A stretch of 64,000 bases of DNA from the NCBI RefSeq assembly GCF_016918015.1, contig NZ_JAERMK010000012.1, positions 62,001 through 126,000 on the forward strand. The letters are read 5' to 3'. The DNA is from Glycomyces sp. YM15 (GTDB lineage: Bacteria > Actinomycetota > Actinomycetes > Mycobacteriales > Micromonosporaceae). Shown piece after piece: positions 33,915 through 42,106 of the stretch (position 1 is the stretch's first letter; each line of letters opens with the position of its first letter). Under the pieces are notes generated by a model. That model did no database searches. It was given only the letters and a program-made list of their open reading frames with translations, and was not told where the DNA came from. The position numbers were made by a program, and so were the translations under genes.

Positions 33915-34430
33915 GTGGATCTGACCGAATACGTGCCCGTCGTCCCCGACTTCCCCGAGCCGGGGGTCGGCTTCCGCGACATCACGCCGCTGCTCGCCGA
34001 CCCGGACGCCTTCCGCTCCTCGGTCGACCGGCTCCTGGAGGCCTGCGCGGCCCACCCTTACGACGCGATCGCCGCGTTCGACGCCCGCGGCTTCCTCTGG
34101 GCCGCACCGCTCGCCGACCGCACCCGCACCCCGCTGATCCCGATCCGCAAGGCCGGCAAGCTCCCGCGCGCCGCCGCGGTCGAGACCTACCGCGGCGAGT
34201 ACGCCGAAGTCCGCGTCGAGATGCACGCCGACGCCGTCCGCGAGGGCGACCGGATCCTCCTGGTCGACGACGTCATCGCCACCGGCGAGTCCATGGCCGC
34301 AGGCGTGCGCCTCGTCGAAGGCCTCGGCGGCACCATCGCCGCCTGCGCCGCCCTCCTGGAGATCGCCTCCCTCTCGGGCCGCGACCGCCTCGACGGCTAC
34401 CCGGTGATCTCGCTCCTGGGCAAGCTCTAA
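33915..34430 (+). CDS. apt: Adenine phosphoribosyltransferase
   Basis: This 171-residue purine salvage enzyme makes AMP from adenine and PRPP. It has FPEPGVGFRDITPLLADPDA near the N-terminus, the flexible loop RKAGKLPRAA, and the PRPP-binding motif LLVDDVIATGESMAAG. The length is normal. The start is a GTG with leaderless spacing from TAACCT. Confidence 0.94.
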   Translation: MDLTEYVPVVPDFPEPGVGFRDITPLLADPDAFRSSVDRLLEACAAHPYDAIAAFDARGFLWAAPLADRTRTPLIPIRKAGKLPRAAAVETYRGEYAEVRVEMHADAVREGDRILLVDDVIATGESMAAGVRLVEGLGGTIAACAALLEIASLSGRDRLDGYPVISLLGKL

Positions 34431-34471
34431 GCCCGCCAAGCGAATCCGAGGCCCCCTCGCGGCGCTCCGCT

Positions 34472-34543
34472 GTCGTACCCACCTGCCAGGGTGGTCCCGG
34501 GGGCCCGCGACTCGGGTGATACGTGACATGTCACATGGCATGG
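34472..34543 (+). repeat. 72-bp dispersed repeat, copy A
   Basis: This block is about 82% identical by hand alignment to 48846-48917. It begins GTCGTACCC, continues with CAGGGTG, and ends in the palindrome GTGACATGTCAC followed by ATGGCAT. It lies between convergent apt and KDPG aldolase genes. Confidence 0.7.
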
Positions 34544-34581
34544 CCACTGGCGACGGGCCCCGATCAGAGCGACATCGACCG

Positions 34582-34614
34582 ATGGCGCGTGACCGGTGAT
34601 AGGTCACGCGCCAT
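34582..34614 (-). terminator. Hairpin terminator of the KDPG aldolase gene
   Basis: Perfect 13-bp arms ATGGCGCGTGACC and GGTCACGCGCCAT enclose the loop GGTGATA, 16 bases beyond the aldolase stop. It also carries a GTGAC-type motif. Confidence 0.8.
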
Positions 34615-34630
34615 TTCGCGGGAAGGCCGC

Positions 34631-35230
34631 TCAGCCGACGAGCTTCGCCAGGTTCGTCGGGTCGGCCAGCGCCGAGCCCATCCCGATGACCGAGGCCCCG
34701 GCTTCGATGTAGGTGTCGATCTCGTCGGGACCGACGCCGCCCGTCGCCACGAACTTCATCTCCGGGAACGGCCCGTGCATCGCCTTGAACCAGTCCGGTC
34801 CGAGCGTCGAGGCCGGGAAGACCTTCACCCAGGTGCAGCCGAGGTCGCGGGCGAGACCGACCTCGCTGGCGGTGGCCACGCCCGGCAGGTGCGGCAGGCC
34901 GGCCGCGTGCGAGGCCTCGAGCACCGCCGGGTTCAGGCCCGGCGCGATCGTGTAGGCCGCGCCGGCGGCGGCCGCGCGCTCCACGTGCCCGGCGGAGACC
35001 ACGGTGCCGGCGCCCACGGCGCGCCCGCTCGGGGCCGCCGCATTCACCGCGGCGGCCAGGGCCGCTTCCTGACCGGGCTTGCCGATCGGGACCTCGACCA
35101 GGTCGAACCCGGCGTCCCACACCCGCTCCGAGAGCGCCACGGTCTCGTCGGCGGGCAGCCCGCGCCAGATCGCCATGACGCGCTGCCCGGCGAAGAGGCG
35201 GTCGAAGAATTCGCCTTGATCAAAGGTCAC
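34631..35230 (-). CDS. eda: KDPG/KHG aldolase-family protein
   Basis: This 199-residue class I aldolase cleaves 2-keto-3-deoxy-6-phosphogluconate (or a relative) to pyruvate and glyceraldehyde 3-phosphate. It has MAIWRGLPADETV at the N-terminus, GAGTVVSAGHVERA, and the Schiff-base Lys136 in CTWVKVFPAS. The GTG start overlaps the kinase stop (GTGA), so the two are co-translated. The usual Arg in the early IVRG-type motif is kept as IWRG. Confidence 0.9.
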   Translation of the reverse strand: MTFDQGEFFDRLFAGQRVMAIWRGLPADETVALSERVWDAGFDLVEVPIGKPGQEAALAAAVNAAAPSGRAVGAGTVVSAGHVERAAAAGAAYTIAPGLNPAVLEASHAAGLPHLPGVATASEVGLARDLGCTWVKVFPASTLGPDWFKAMHGPFPEMKFVATGGVGPDEIDTYIEAGASVIGMGSALADPTNLAKLVG

Positions 35231-36141
35231 TGGTCCTCCAGGATGGCTCGGACGGTCTCGGGTGGCGGCGGGGGCGCGAGGTCCCCGACGGTCTGGAGGG
35301 CTCCGGCCGCGAGCCGGTGGCCCAGCCGCATCGACGCCTCGAGCGAGGCGTCCTGCAAACGGCCGTAAAGGAATCCGGCGGCGAACGCATCGCCGGCGCC
35401 GACCGGTTCGACCACGTCGACCGGTTCGGCGGGGGTGTATACGCGTGTGTCGCCCTCGAACGCGGTGACCCCGGTGCCGCCGTCCTTGACGACGAGTACG
35501 CCGGTGCCGGGCAGGAGCCCCCGGACGTCGTCGGCGGTCTCGACGTCCCACAGTGACTGGGCTTCGTCGAGTCCGACGAAGGCGATGTCGGCGGCGTCGG
35601 CGAGGCGCCGCAGTGCCGGCCCGGCCTCGCTCACGGGCCACAGCGCGGGCCGGTAGTTGACGTCGAAGCTCACCAGCGCCGGGTCCATGGAGCGGTCCAC
35701 GACGAGTTCGTCGATGAGTGCCGCGCAGGTGTCGGAGAGGATCGGGGTGATGCCGGAGAGGTGGAGGAGTCGCGGTGCCGCGGTTCCGTGGAGGTGTCCG
35801 GGCCCCATGGTGGAGGCCGCCGAGCCGCGCCGGTAGTAGTGGACGCGGGTGCCCTCGGGTCCGGGGTCTTTGAAGTACACGCCGGTGGGCCGCTCCGGGT
35901 CGGTCTGGGCGGTGCTGCAGTCGACGCCGGCCTCGCCGAGCACGTCGAGGACGCGCTTCCCCAGGGGGTCGTCGCCGACTTTGCCGCACCAGGCGGCGTT
36001 CGCGCCGAGGCGAGCGAGCGCGACGGCGACGTTCGATTCGGCCCCGGCGACGCCCATGTGGAGGTCGACGGCGCCGCGGAGGGGTTCGGCGGCGGCGGGG
36101 GCGAGGACGATCATCGATTCGCCCAGGCACAGGACGTCCAT
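35227..36141 (-). CDS. kdgK: PfkB-family 2-keto-3-deoxygluconate kinase
   Basis: This 304-residue ribokinase-fold enzyme has GVAGAESNVAVALARLG near residue 30, FDVNYRPALW in the middle and the catalytic loop VEPVGAGDAFAAGFLYG. FDVNYR and pairing with a KDPG aldolase identify it as a KDG kinase for uronate or gluconate breakdown through the lower Entner-Doudoroff route. No uronate isomerase or dehydratase is present in the window. Confidence 0.9.
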   Translation of the reverse strand: MDVLCLGESMIVLAPAAAEPLRGAVDLHMGVAGAESNVAVALARLGANAAWCGKVGDDPLGKRVLDVLGEAGVDCSTAQTDPERPTGVYFKDPGPEGTRVHYYRRGSAASTMGPGHLHGTAAPRLLHLSGITPILSDTCAALIDELVVDRSMDPALVSFDVNYRPALWPVSEAGPALRRLADAADIAFVGLDEAQSLWDVETADDVRGLLPGTGVLVVKDGGTGVTAFEGDTRVYTPAEPVDVVEPVGAGDAFAAGFLYGRLQDASLEASMRLGHRLAAGALQTVGDLAPPPPPETVRAILEDQ

Positions 36142-36290
36142 GTGGCTCCGTTCGTGTCCGCGCTCGCGCGTGTGGGGGTCGGCAAGAGGTGGGTTCAGCC
36201 TACCGACTGGAAAACGCATACACAAAGCGGCGGTCACCGATTGCCCCGTATGGCGCGAGTCGGATCCCCGGTCGGGTGTCCCCGCCCGCG

Positions 36291-36296
36291 TAGACT
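36291..36296 (+). promoter_or_regulatory. -10 box (TAGACT) for small secreted/membrane protein
   Basis: TAGACT lies 33 bases before ATG 36330, with TTGGAG as the ribosome-binding site between them. Confidence 0.4.
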
Positions 36297-36329
36297 TTGT
36301 GACACAGGCCTCTCACCTTGGAGCCGGAC

Positions 36330-36740
36330 ATGACCGACCTGCGTCTGGGGAAGCTCTTCGCGTGGACCATCGGCGTGCTCATCCTGCTGTGGATGCTCAC
36401 CGAGTGTCTGGGAGGCGCGGACGAGACCGACCCCGGATACCAGGACCTCGACCGCGACACGCAGCAGTACGCGGCCGATTGCGAGCGCGCCTGGCAGGCA
36501 CTCGACCTGGCCGTCCAAGCCGACAGCGGCAACGTGGACGCCGTCATCGACCAGGTCGACACGCTCGGCACGGAGATCGACGACCCGAACCTCAAGGCGC
36601 TCACGGCGAGCTTCGGGGACCAGGCGCAGGACATGGTCGCGAGCGCGCGGTCCGAGGACGCCGAGGCCCTCGCGGATGCCCAGGCCGCCTTCCGGGACGA
36701 CGCCGCGCTCAGTCTCGCGATGCGCTGCCCGCTGCGGTGA
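36330..36740 (+). CDS. Small membrane-anchored or secreted hypothetical protein
   Basis: This 136-residue protein has one N-terminal hydrophobic helix (LFAWTIGVLILLWMLTECLG). A soluble acidic helical domain with two further cysteines follows (ADCERAWQALDLAVQ and AMRCPLR). The Cys in TECLGG could be a lipobox variant, but the fit is poor. No family is recognised. Confidence 0.7.
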   Translation: MTDLRLGKLFAWTIGVLILLWMLTECLGGADETDPGYQDLDRDTQQYAADCERAWQALDLAVQADSGNVDAVIDQVDTLGTEIDDPNLKALTASFGDQAQDMVASARSEDAEALADAQAAFRDDAALSLAMRCPLR

Positions 36741-36766
36741 GCGCGCCCGCAAACTGGACACGGGTA

Positions 36767-36795
36767 TTGACAGTGTTCGAAATTCTCGCTAACTT
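36767..36795 (+). promoter_or_regulatory. Strong sigma-70-type promoter without an adjacent gene
   Basis: TTGACA, a 17-base spacer and TAACTT lie in an A+T-rich patch starting about 36767. Flanking TGTTCGAA (about 36774) and TTCGAACA (about 36803) form an 8-bp inverted repeat that resembles part of an actinobacterial SOS box. The next convincing gene starts more than 400 bases downstream. Confidence 0.6.
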
Positions 36796-36805
36796 CTACA
36801 CGTTC

Positions 36806-36832
36806 GAACATCCTTCTGCCGGAAGGATGTTC
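36806..36832 (+). repeat. Promoter-proximal 11-bp hairpin
   Basis: Perfect arms GAACATCCTTC and GAAGGATGTTC enclose TGCCG, just after the expected start of transcription. It could be a 5' RNA hairpin or an operator. Confidence 0.75.
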
Positions 36833-36917
36833 AGTGAACCTCAATGTGGAGGGACGCGGCACGGCGCGTGAGCGCCCGAACCGACGGCGCCTCCGCACGG
36901 ACTTTGCTCTGGGGTTG

Positions 36918-36991
36918 ACGGGGCGGGACCGCCCGAAGGCGCACGGGCCGCGTGATCGCGGCCCAGGCGGCGACGGGCGGTCCCGCCCCGT
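36918..36991 (+). ncRNA. Nested hairpin, candidate structured RNA or attenuator
   Basis: Perfect 18-bp outer arms (36918-36935 and 36974-36991, core CGGGGCGGGACCGCC) enclose an inner 8-bp stem GGGCCGCG-TGAT-CGCGGCCC (36945-36964). Unlike the terminators here it lies far from any upstream stop and has no U-tract. It sits 120 bases downstream of the promoter at 36767. Ending a short RNA of roughly 190 nt, or attenuating the SNF2 gene, are both possible. Confidence 0.5.
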
Positions 36992-37208
36992 TCCGGTCCG
37001 CTGCCGGCCCCACCGCCGTGGCACGCCCCGATAGGCCCGCCGCCGCCAGTGCGGGCGTTCGTCTGCATTCGCACACCGGCGACTTGCCACGTGACCGACA
37101 AGCTGCGGTTTCGCATGTCGTCGGGCGTCCGCCGCGGACCGCGCGTTTGGGTTCGGGGCCGCGCTTGTGGCAAAATGGCACGTCTGCCGTTGACCCGTAG
37201 GAGCCTCG

Positions 37209-39113
37209 TTGCCACCCAGCGAATTGCACGCCACCTTCCTGCCCGACCACGCCTCCCCGGCCGACGGGCGGCTGCTCTTCTACGGCGGTGTGCACCCCGA
37301 GGCCGCGGTGGCCGAGCTGGGGCTCCCCCCGGGGGACCCGGTGGACGCCGAGCTCTACCTCGACGGCGAGCTCCGCGAAATGGAGGGCGTGGCCATACCG
37401 GTGCGGCCGGTCCTGCCCGCGCTCACCAGGATCGCCTCCCGCCCGGACATCACCGAGTCGGTCGCGATCTGGGCGCGCATCGCGAACGCGGTCGCCGACG
37501 ACAAGTTCGACGACCTCGACCGCATCGCCGCCGAACTGCCCGCCGAAGGCCACGCCGTGCCGCACTCCGAAGGGCACGTGTGGACCGCTCAGGCCCTCGT
37601 GGGCGCGTTCGTCGAGTCGTTCACCGAACTGCTGCGCTCCGACTCGGGACTGAACCTGCGGCTCATCACCGCACAGCACTCCGACCCCGGCGACGTCCGC
37701 GTCAACGCCGACCTGCGCAAGTACCAGGCCCACGGCATCGCCTGGCTGGAGGCCGCGGCCGAGGGCGGCGCAGGCGTCATCCTCGCCGACGACATGGGTC
37801 TGGGCAAGACCCTCCAGTCGATCGGGCTGCTCGTGCGCCGCGCCGGGAACGCCCCGCACCTCGTGGTCTGCCCGACCTCGCTGGTCGGCAACTGGCAGCG
37901 GGAGATCGCCCGCTTCGCGTCCCAGCTCAGCGTCCACCTGCACCACGGCCCGGCCCGCACCAGGGACCGCTCGCCGCTCAGCGAGGCCGACGTCGTCGTC
38001 ACCTCGTACTCGATCGCGCTGCGCGACATCAAACTGCTGCGCCAGATCGCGTTCGACACGATCGTCATCGACGAGGCCCAGGCCATCAAGAACCACCGCT
38101 CGCGCACCGCGGGCGCCGTCCGCGACCTCACCGGGAGGGTGCGGGTGGCGCTCACCGGCACGCCCGTCGAGAACCACCTCTCCGAGCTGTGGTCGATCTC
38201 CGAGTTCGTCAACCCCGGGCTCCTCGGCGGCCAGACCGACTTCAAACGCCGCTTCGCCGACCCCATCGAGATCGGCCGCGACCCCGTCTCGGCGGCCACC
38301 CTCAGGGCCCGCATCGACCCGGTCGTGCTGCGCCGCATGAAGGAAGACGTGGCCGCCGACCTGCCGCCGAAGATCGAGGCGGTCGTCGCCTGCACCATGA
38401 CCGACGAGCAGGCCGGCCTCTACAAGGAGGCCATCCGCGAGGCCTTCGACGAAGGACTCGGCGACGGCATCACCCGCCGCGGCCGCGTCCTCAAACTCCT
38501 GACGCGGCTCAAGCAGATCTGCAACCACCCCGCCCAGTACGTCGGCGAAGGCGACAGCGGGCTCGCCGAACGCTCCGGGAAACTCGACCGGGTCACCGAG
38601 ATGCTCGCCGAAGTCGTCGACGAGGGCGACAAGACCCTCATCTTCACCCAGTACCGGCAGATGGGGGAGCTGCTCTCCCGCCACCTCCACGCCGAACTCG
38701 GCGTCGCCGCGCCGTTCCTCCACGGCGGGCTCGACCAGCCCGCCCGCGACCGGCTCGTGGACGAGTTCCAGACCGGCGAGGGCCCGGCGATCCTGCTCGT
38801 GTCCCTCCGCGCCGGCGGCACCGGCCTCAACCTCACCGGCGCCTCGCACGTCGTCCACTACGACCGCTGGTGGAACCCGGCCGTCGAGGACCAGGCCACC
38901 GACCGGGCACACCGCATCGGGCAGACCCGCACCGTCCACGTCCACAAGCTCGTCACCGCCGGGTCCCTCGAAGAACGCGTCGACGAGCTCCTCGCGCGCA
39001 AGCGGGCCATCGCCGACGCCGTGGTCGGCAACGGCGAGGACTGGCTCGGCGACCTCGACGACTCGCAGCTGCGCAAACTCATCGAACTCGACGACGCCGG
39101 AGGCCACCTGTGA
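37209..39113 (+). CDS. SNF2-family DEAD/DEAH-like helicase
   Basis: This 634-residue Swi2/Snf2 ATPase has an N-terminal domain of about 170 residues. The helicase core carries DDMGLGKTLQS (Walker A, about residues 194-204), VIDEAQAIKN (DEAQ box), LTGTPVENHLSELWS, IFTQYRQMGELL and the last motif DRAHRIGQTRTV. It is expected to translocate on duplex DNA and remodel protein-DNA complexes. The start is a TTG preceded by GTAGGAG. It is coupled to a SWIM protein by a GTGA overlap, a common pairing. Confidence 0.92.
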   Translation: MPPSELHATFLPDHASPADGRLLFYGGVHPEAAVAELGLPPGDPVDAELYLDGELREMEGVAIPVRPVLPALTRIASRPDITESVAIWARIANAVADDKFDDLDRIAAELPAEGHAVPHSEGHVWTAQALVGAFVESFTELLRSDSGLNLRLITAQHSDPGDVRVNADLRKYQAHGIAWLEAAAEGGAGVILADDMGLGKTLQSIGLLVRRAGNAPHLVVCPTSLVGNWQREIARFASQLSVHLHHGPARTRDRSPLSEADVVVTSYSIALRDIKLLRQIAFDTIVIDEAQAIKNHRSRTAGAVRDLTGRVRVALTGTPVENHLSELWSISEFVNPGLLGGQTDFKRRFADPIEIGRDPVSAATLRARIDPVVLRRMKEDVAADLPPKIEAVVACTMTDEQAGLYKEAIREAFDEGLGDGITRRGRVLKLLTRLKQICNHPAQYVGEGDSGLAERSGKLDRVTEMLAEVVDEGDKTLIFTQYRQMGELLSRHLHAELGVAAPFLHGGLDQPARDRLVDEFQTGEGPAILLVSLRAGGTGLNLTGASHVVHYDRWWNPAVEDQATDRAHRIGQTRTVHVHKLVTAGSLEERVDELLARKRAIADAVVGNGEDWLGDLDDSQLRKLIELDDAGGHL

Positions 39114-39682
39114 GCGACCCGTACGGACGGACCTGGTGGGGCCGCAAATGGTGGCGGGCCCTGGAGACCATCGGCCTGAACTACCCCGACCAGCGCATCG
39201 TCAAGGGCCGCGCCCTCGCCGGGCACGGCGCGGTCACCGGCATGTCGATCGACCCGGGCAGGGTCTCCGGACGCGTCGCGGACGCCAACGGCGCCTTCGA
39301 GACCGAGATCCGGATCCCCGTCTACAACGCGTCCGCGTGGGCCGCGGGCATGACCGCACTGTCCCTGTCGCCCTCATGCGTGGCCGGCCTGCTCGCCGGG
39401 CGCCTGCCCAAGCGGATCGACGACGTCCTCGCCGAGACCGGGATGCGCCTGCTGCCCAAGAAGTTCGTCACCGAGGACCACAACCGCATCACCGCGAGCT
39501 GCCCCTGCGCCGACAGCCGCGAAGTCTGCGCCCACATCATGGCGCTCGCCCTGGTCAGCGCCGCGAAAATGGACGACGACCCGTGGCTGGTCCTCCTCCT
39601 GCGCGGCGGCCCCACCCGCGACCTCGCCGGCCGCCTGCGCGCGGCCAGGCTCGCCAGCATGGACGCCGCCCAGCCCGTCTGA
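39110..39682 (+). CDS. SWIM zinc-finger protein
   Basis: This 190-residue partner of the SNF2 helicase begins PYGRTWWGRKWWRALE, a typical start for this family. It carries the SWIM finger CPCADSREVCAH (CxC-n-CxH) near residue 130. It probably helps the helicase bind DNA or proteins. The GTG overlaps the helicase stop. Confidence 0.9.
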   Translation: MSDPYGRTWWGRKWWRALETIGLNYPDQRIVKGRALAGHGAVTGMSIDPGRVSGRVADANGAFETEIRIPVYNASAWAAGMTALSLSPSCVAGLLAGRLPKRIDDVLAETGMRLLPKKFVTEDHNRITASCPCADSREVCAHIMALALVSAAKMDDDPWLVLLLRGGPTRDLAGRLRAARLASMDAAQPV

Positions 39683-39712
39683 GCGTGCACGCCGACCACT
39701 GCGAACACCGAA

Positions 39713-39737
39713 GCCGGGCCGCCGACGGCGGCCCGGC
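39713..39737. terminator. Bidirectional hairpin terminator
   Basis: Perfect 11-bp arms GCCGGGCCGCC and GGCGGCCCGGC enclose GAC, between the convergent SWIM and Rpn-like genes. Confidence 0.8.
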
Positions 39738-39754
39738 ATTCGCGCGACTTCAGA

Positions 39755-40606
39755 TCAGCCCTTGGCGGGCGGGAGGCGCTCGGTGATCCAGGCGTCGAGC
39801 CGGACGAGATCGGGGCAGGCCTCGACCTCGGCGCGGCGCTCGCCGCTCACCTGGCCTTCGGCTTCGAGCAAGCGCAGCAGGATCGCCCTGGCATGGCGGA
39901 CGGCGCCTTCGTCGCGGCCCTTGGCGAGCAGCTCCTCGGTGTACTCCGAGTGGTAGCGACGGGCTTCGGTCTTCATGAGTGCCTCCAGCAAGGTCGCAGG
40001 CTCCTTGGCCAAAGTGGTGAGCAGGAATTTCGCATAATCGGCGGCCCTGCCCGGCTCGATCGTTCCGAGCCAGCGGTCGAGCGTCGAGACGAACAGTTCG
40101 GTCGGGAGCGTCCTCGGCTGCCGGCGCATGACCGCCGCCGCGACGGCCGCGGCAGCGTTCGGCGGAGCCACGTCGGAACCGAGATCCGGCATGTCCCCGG
40201 GGCCGACTGTCGCGACCGCGAGGATGCTGTCCGGACCGGTGCTGATCCCGCGGCGGAACCTCCTGGCGAGCGCGTCGGTGCGGCACAGCATGAGCAGCAC
40301 GACCGGGACGCGGTGGTCCTCGAACGCGCGCGCTGCGAAACCGGGCAGCCGGTGGTACTTGTCCTCGCTCCATTCTTGCTGCACCTCGCAGACGACCAGC
40401 AGCTCCGACCCGTCGGCGAACCCGAGGCGAACGACGCCGTCCGCCCGGTGCTCGGTCGGACCCGACGATTCGACCGCACCTGAGCGCGTCTCCGCCCTGA
40501 CGCATCTCGCGCCGCGCGGCCCGCCCGCGAGCGCCAGCATCCACGGCACCGACGCCGGCTCGTCCTGGATCAGCTTCACGAGGATCTCGTGGAACGCACC
40601 TGGCAT
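39755..40606 (-). CDS. Rpn-like PD-(D/E)XK nuclease-fold protein
   Basis: This 283-residue protein is of a type common in actinobacteria. It begins MPGAFHEILVKLI, has a PD-(D/E)XK-like core (EHRADGVVRLG, then LLVVCEVQQEW, about residues 55-85), VVLLMLCRTDALARRF, and a helical C-terminal half. The fold relates to Rpn/YhgA recombination-promoting nucleases, but a lysine after the E-x-Q core is not clear, so nuclease activity is uncertain. AGAGGT precedes ATG 40606. Confidence 0.75.
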   Translation of the reverse strand: MPGAFHEILVKLIQDEPASVPWMLALAGGPRGARCVRAETRSGAVESSGPTEHRADGVVRLGFADGSELLVVCEVQQEWSEDKYHRLPGFAARAFEDHRVPVVLLMLCRTDALARRFRRGISTGPDSILAVATVGPGDMPDLGSDVAPPNAAAAVAAAVMRRQPRTLPTELFVSTLDRWLGTIEPGRAADYAKFLLTTLAKEPATLLEALMKTEARRYHSEYTEELLAKGRDEGAVRHARAILLRLLEAEGQVSGERRAEVEACPDLVRLDAWITERLPPAKG

Positions 40607-40736
40607 CGACACCTCTTTCCACATCGGGGAGATCACCCGGAAGAACGAGGAACGAACCGGACGGACACGGCCCTGTCTGATACCTGACAGATTGGGCGGG
40701 AAGGGGACTGCGCGAAACGCGGCGGCGACCCGCCGT

Positions 40737-41387
40737 TCAGGCCAGCGTCACCGACAGGCCGGAACCATTGGCGGACACCGAGACTGAGACCATGTCCGCG
40801 ACCCTCGGCAGGCCGTCCGCCGCCTCACCCCGGTAATCGCCCACCACCACCGTGGCCGCGCCGGCCGCCCTCGCCGAGGCCAGACCCGCCGGGGCGTCCT
40901 CGAACACCACCGCCTCCGTCGCATCGAAGCCCAGCGCCTTCGCCGCCAACATGTACGGCTGCGGATGCGGCTTGCCCTTCGTCACGTCATCGGCCGCCAC
41001 CAGGATCTTCGGCAGCGGAATGCCCACGGCCGCCAGCCGGCGCACCGTCAGCGCCCGCGTCGCCGACGTCACCACCGCCCACCGGTCCCGATCCAGACCG
41101 CGCAGCAGCGCCGCCGCCCCCGGAATCTCACTGATCCCGTCCGTCCGGTCGATCTCCTCCGCCTCGATCCGATCGGTCTCCGCCACCACGTCCACACCGT
41201 GCGGCGCGAACTCCGCGACCACCTCGATCGTGGGTCGCCCGTGCGCCACCGCCAGAATCGCCGAAGCCTCCAGACCGTGCCGGCCGGCGAACCGCCCCCA
41301 CGCCCGCTCCACCGACGCCGTCGAATCGACCAGCGTCCCGTCCATGTCGAACAGCAGCACCGAAGCCGTCAGCACCGAATCACCCAT
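40737..41387 (-). CDS. HAD-superfamily sugar phosphatase
   Basis: This 216-residue HAD subfamily IA hydrolase has the nucleophile motif LLFDMDGTLVDST, the second-motif region WAVVTSATRAL, the lysine in DDVTKGKPHPQPY and motif IV EDAPAGLASARAAG. KGKPHPQPY and EDAPAG are typical of sugar-phosphate or glycerol-phosphate phosphatases. GAGGAGGG precedes ATG 41387. Confidence 0.9.
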   Translation of the reverse strand: MGDSVLTASVLLFDMDGTLVDSTASVERAWGRFAGRHGLEASAILAVAHGRPTIEVVAEFAPHGVDVVAETDRIEAEEIDRTDGISEIPGAAALLRGLDRDRWAVVTSATRALTVRRLAAVGIPLPKILVAADDVTKGKPHPQPYMLAAKALGFDATEAVVFEDAPAGLASARAAGAATVVVGDYRGEAADGLPRVADMVSVSVSANGSGLSVTLA

Positions 41388-41527
41388 GCGTACCCTCCTC
41401 GAGTCCAATGGACCGTCACGCTACCAACGGAACATGACGGCCACGCTAACTCTCACGAAGGATTCGAACATCGCACCGTGAGCCCCGCACCCCGCCGATA
41501 ACGGTTGCGCGAAACCGGACCACCGCC

Positions 41528-41533
41528 TACCGT
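41528..41533 (+). promoter_or_regulatory. -10 box (TACCGT), leaderless GNAT gene
   Basis: TACCGT, 7 bases, then GTG 41541. Confidence 0.5.
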
Positions 41534-41540
41534 CGACACC

Positions 41541-42074
41541 GTGCCAGTACTGATCCTCCCCACTGCGCGCCTTGGACTCTCCTTCGCGCAGGCCATCCGC
41601 GAGTTCCTCGCCGAAGGCCGCTGCGGGCCCGACGACCGCACCCTCCTCGGCGACCTCCTCCGCGAAACCGGGCAGCCCGAGGACACCGAGGAATGGATCG
41701 GACGCGTCCTCGACTTCGAACGCCGACTCACCACCGACCCGCCCGCCGCCTTCGTCCCCTCCACCACCTACTGGTGGACCGACCGCCGCGCGTTCCTCGG
41801 CCGCATCAACCTCCGCCACCGCCTCAACGAATCCCTCAGCGAGATCGGCGGCCACATCGGCTACGACGTCCGCCCCACCGCCCGCAGGCAGGGCCACGCC
41901 ACCGCCATGCTCGCCGCCGTCCTGCCCCGCGCCGCCGCGATCGGCATCGACAAGGCCCTCGTCACCTGCGACGCCGAGAACACCGCCTCCCGCAAGGTCA
42001 TCGAAGCCAACGGCGGGGTACTCGAGGACGAGCGCGGCGGCAAACTCCGCTACCGGGTGCCCACCGCGCCATAG
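41541..42074 (+). CDS. GNAT-family N-acetyltransferase
   Basis: This 177-residue acetyltransferase has the acetyl-CoA-binding motif A (HIGYDVRPTARRQGHATAML, with R-R-Q-G-H-A) and motif B around VTCDAENTASRKVIEANGG, ending in a conserved RYRV strand. The substrate is unknown. The GTG is leaderless behind TACCGT. Confidence 0.88.
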   Translation: MPVLILPTARLGLSFAQAIREFLAEGRCGPDDRTLLGDLLRETGQPEDTEEWIGRVLDFERRLTTDPPAAFVPSTTYWWTDRRAFLGRINLRHRLNESLSEIGGHIGYDVRPTARRQGHATAMLAAVLPRAAAIGIDKALVTCDAENTASRKVIEANGGVLEDERGGKLRYRVPTAP

Positions 42075-42106
42075 CCACGCAAGCAGACACCGGTTGGGGG
42101 AACAGG

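Larger units (their letters stand above)
36741..37208. other. 468-bp non-coding region before the SNF2 gene
   Basis: It holds the promoter (36767-36795), two hairpins and about 200 further bases of G+C-rich sequence up to the SNF2 start. I see no convincing gene on either strand. Confidence 0.65.

Noticed and set aside
36831-39107. Long minus-strand frame opposite the SNF2 gene
   Set aside because: The composition (Val/Glu/Asp/Gly-rich, no motifs) is that of an antisense shadow. The plus strand carries all helicase motifs.
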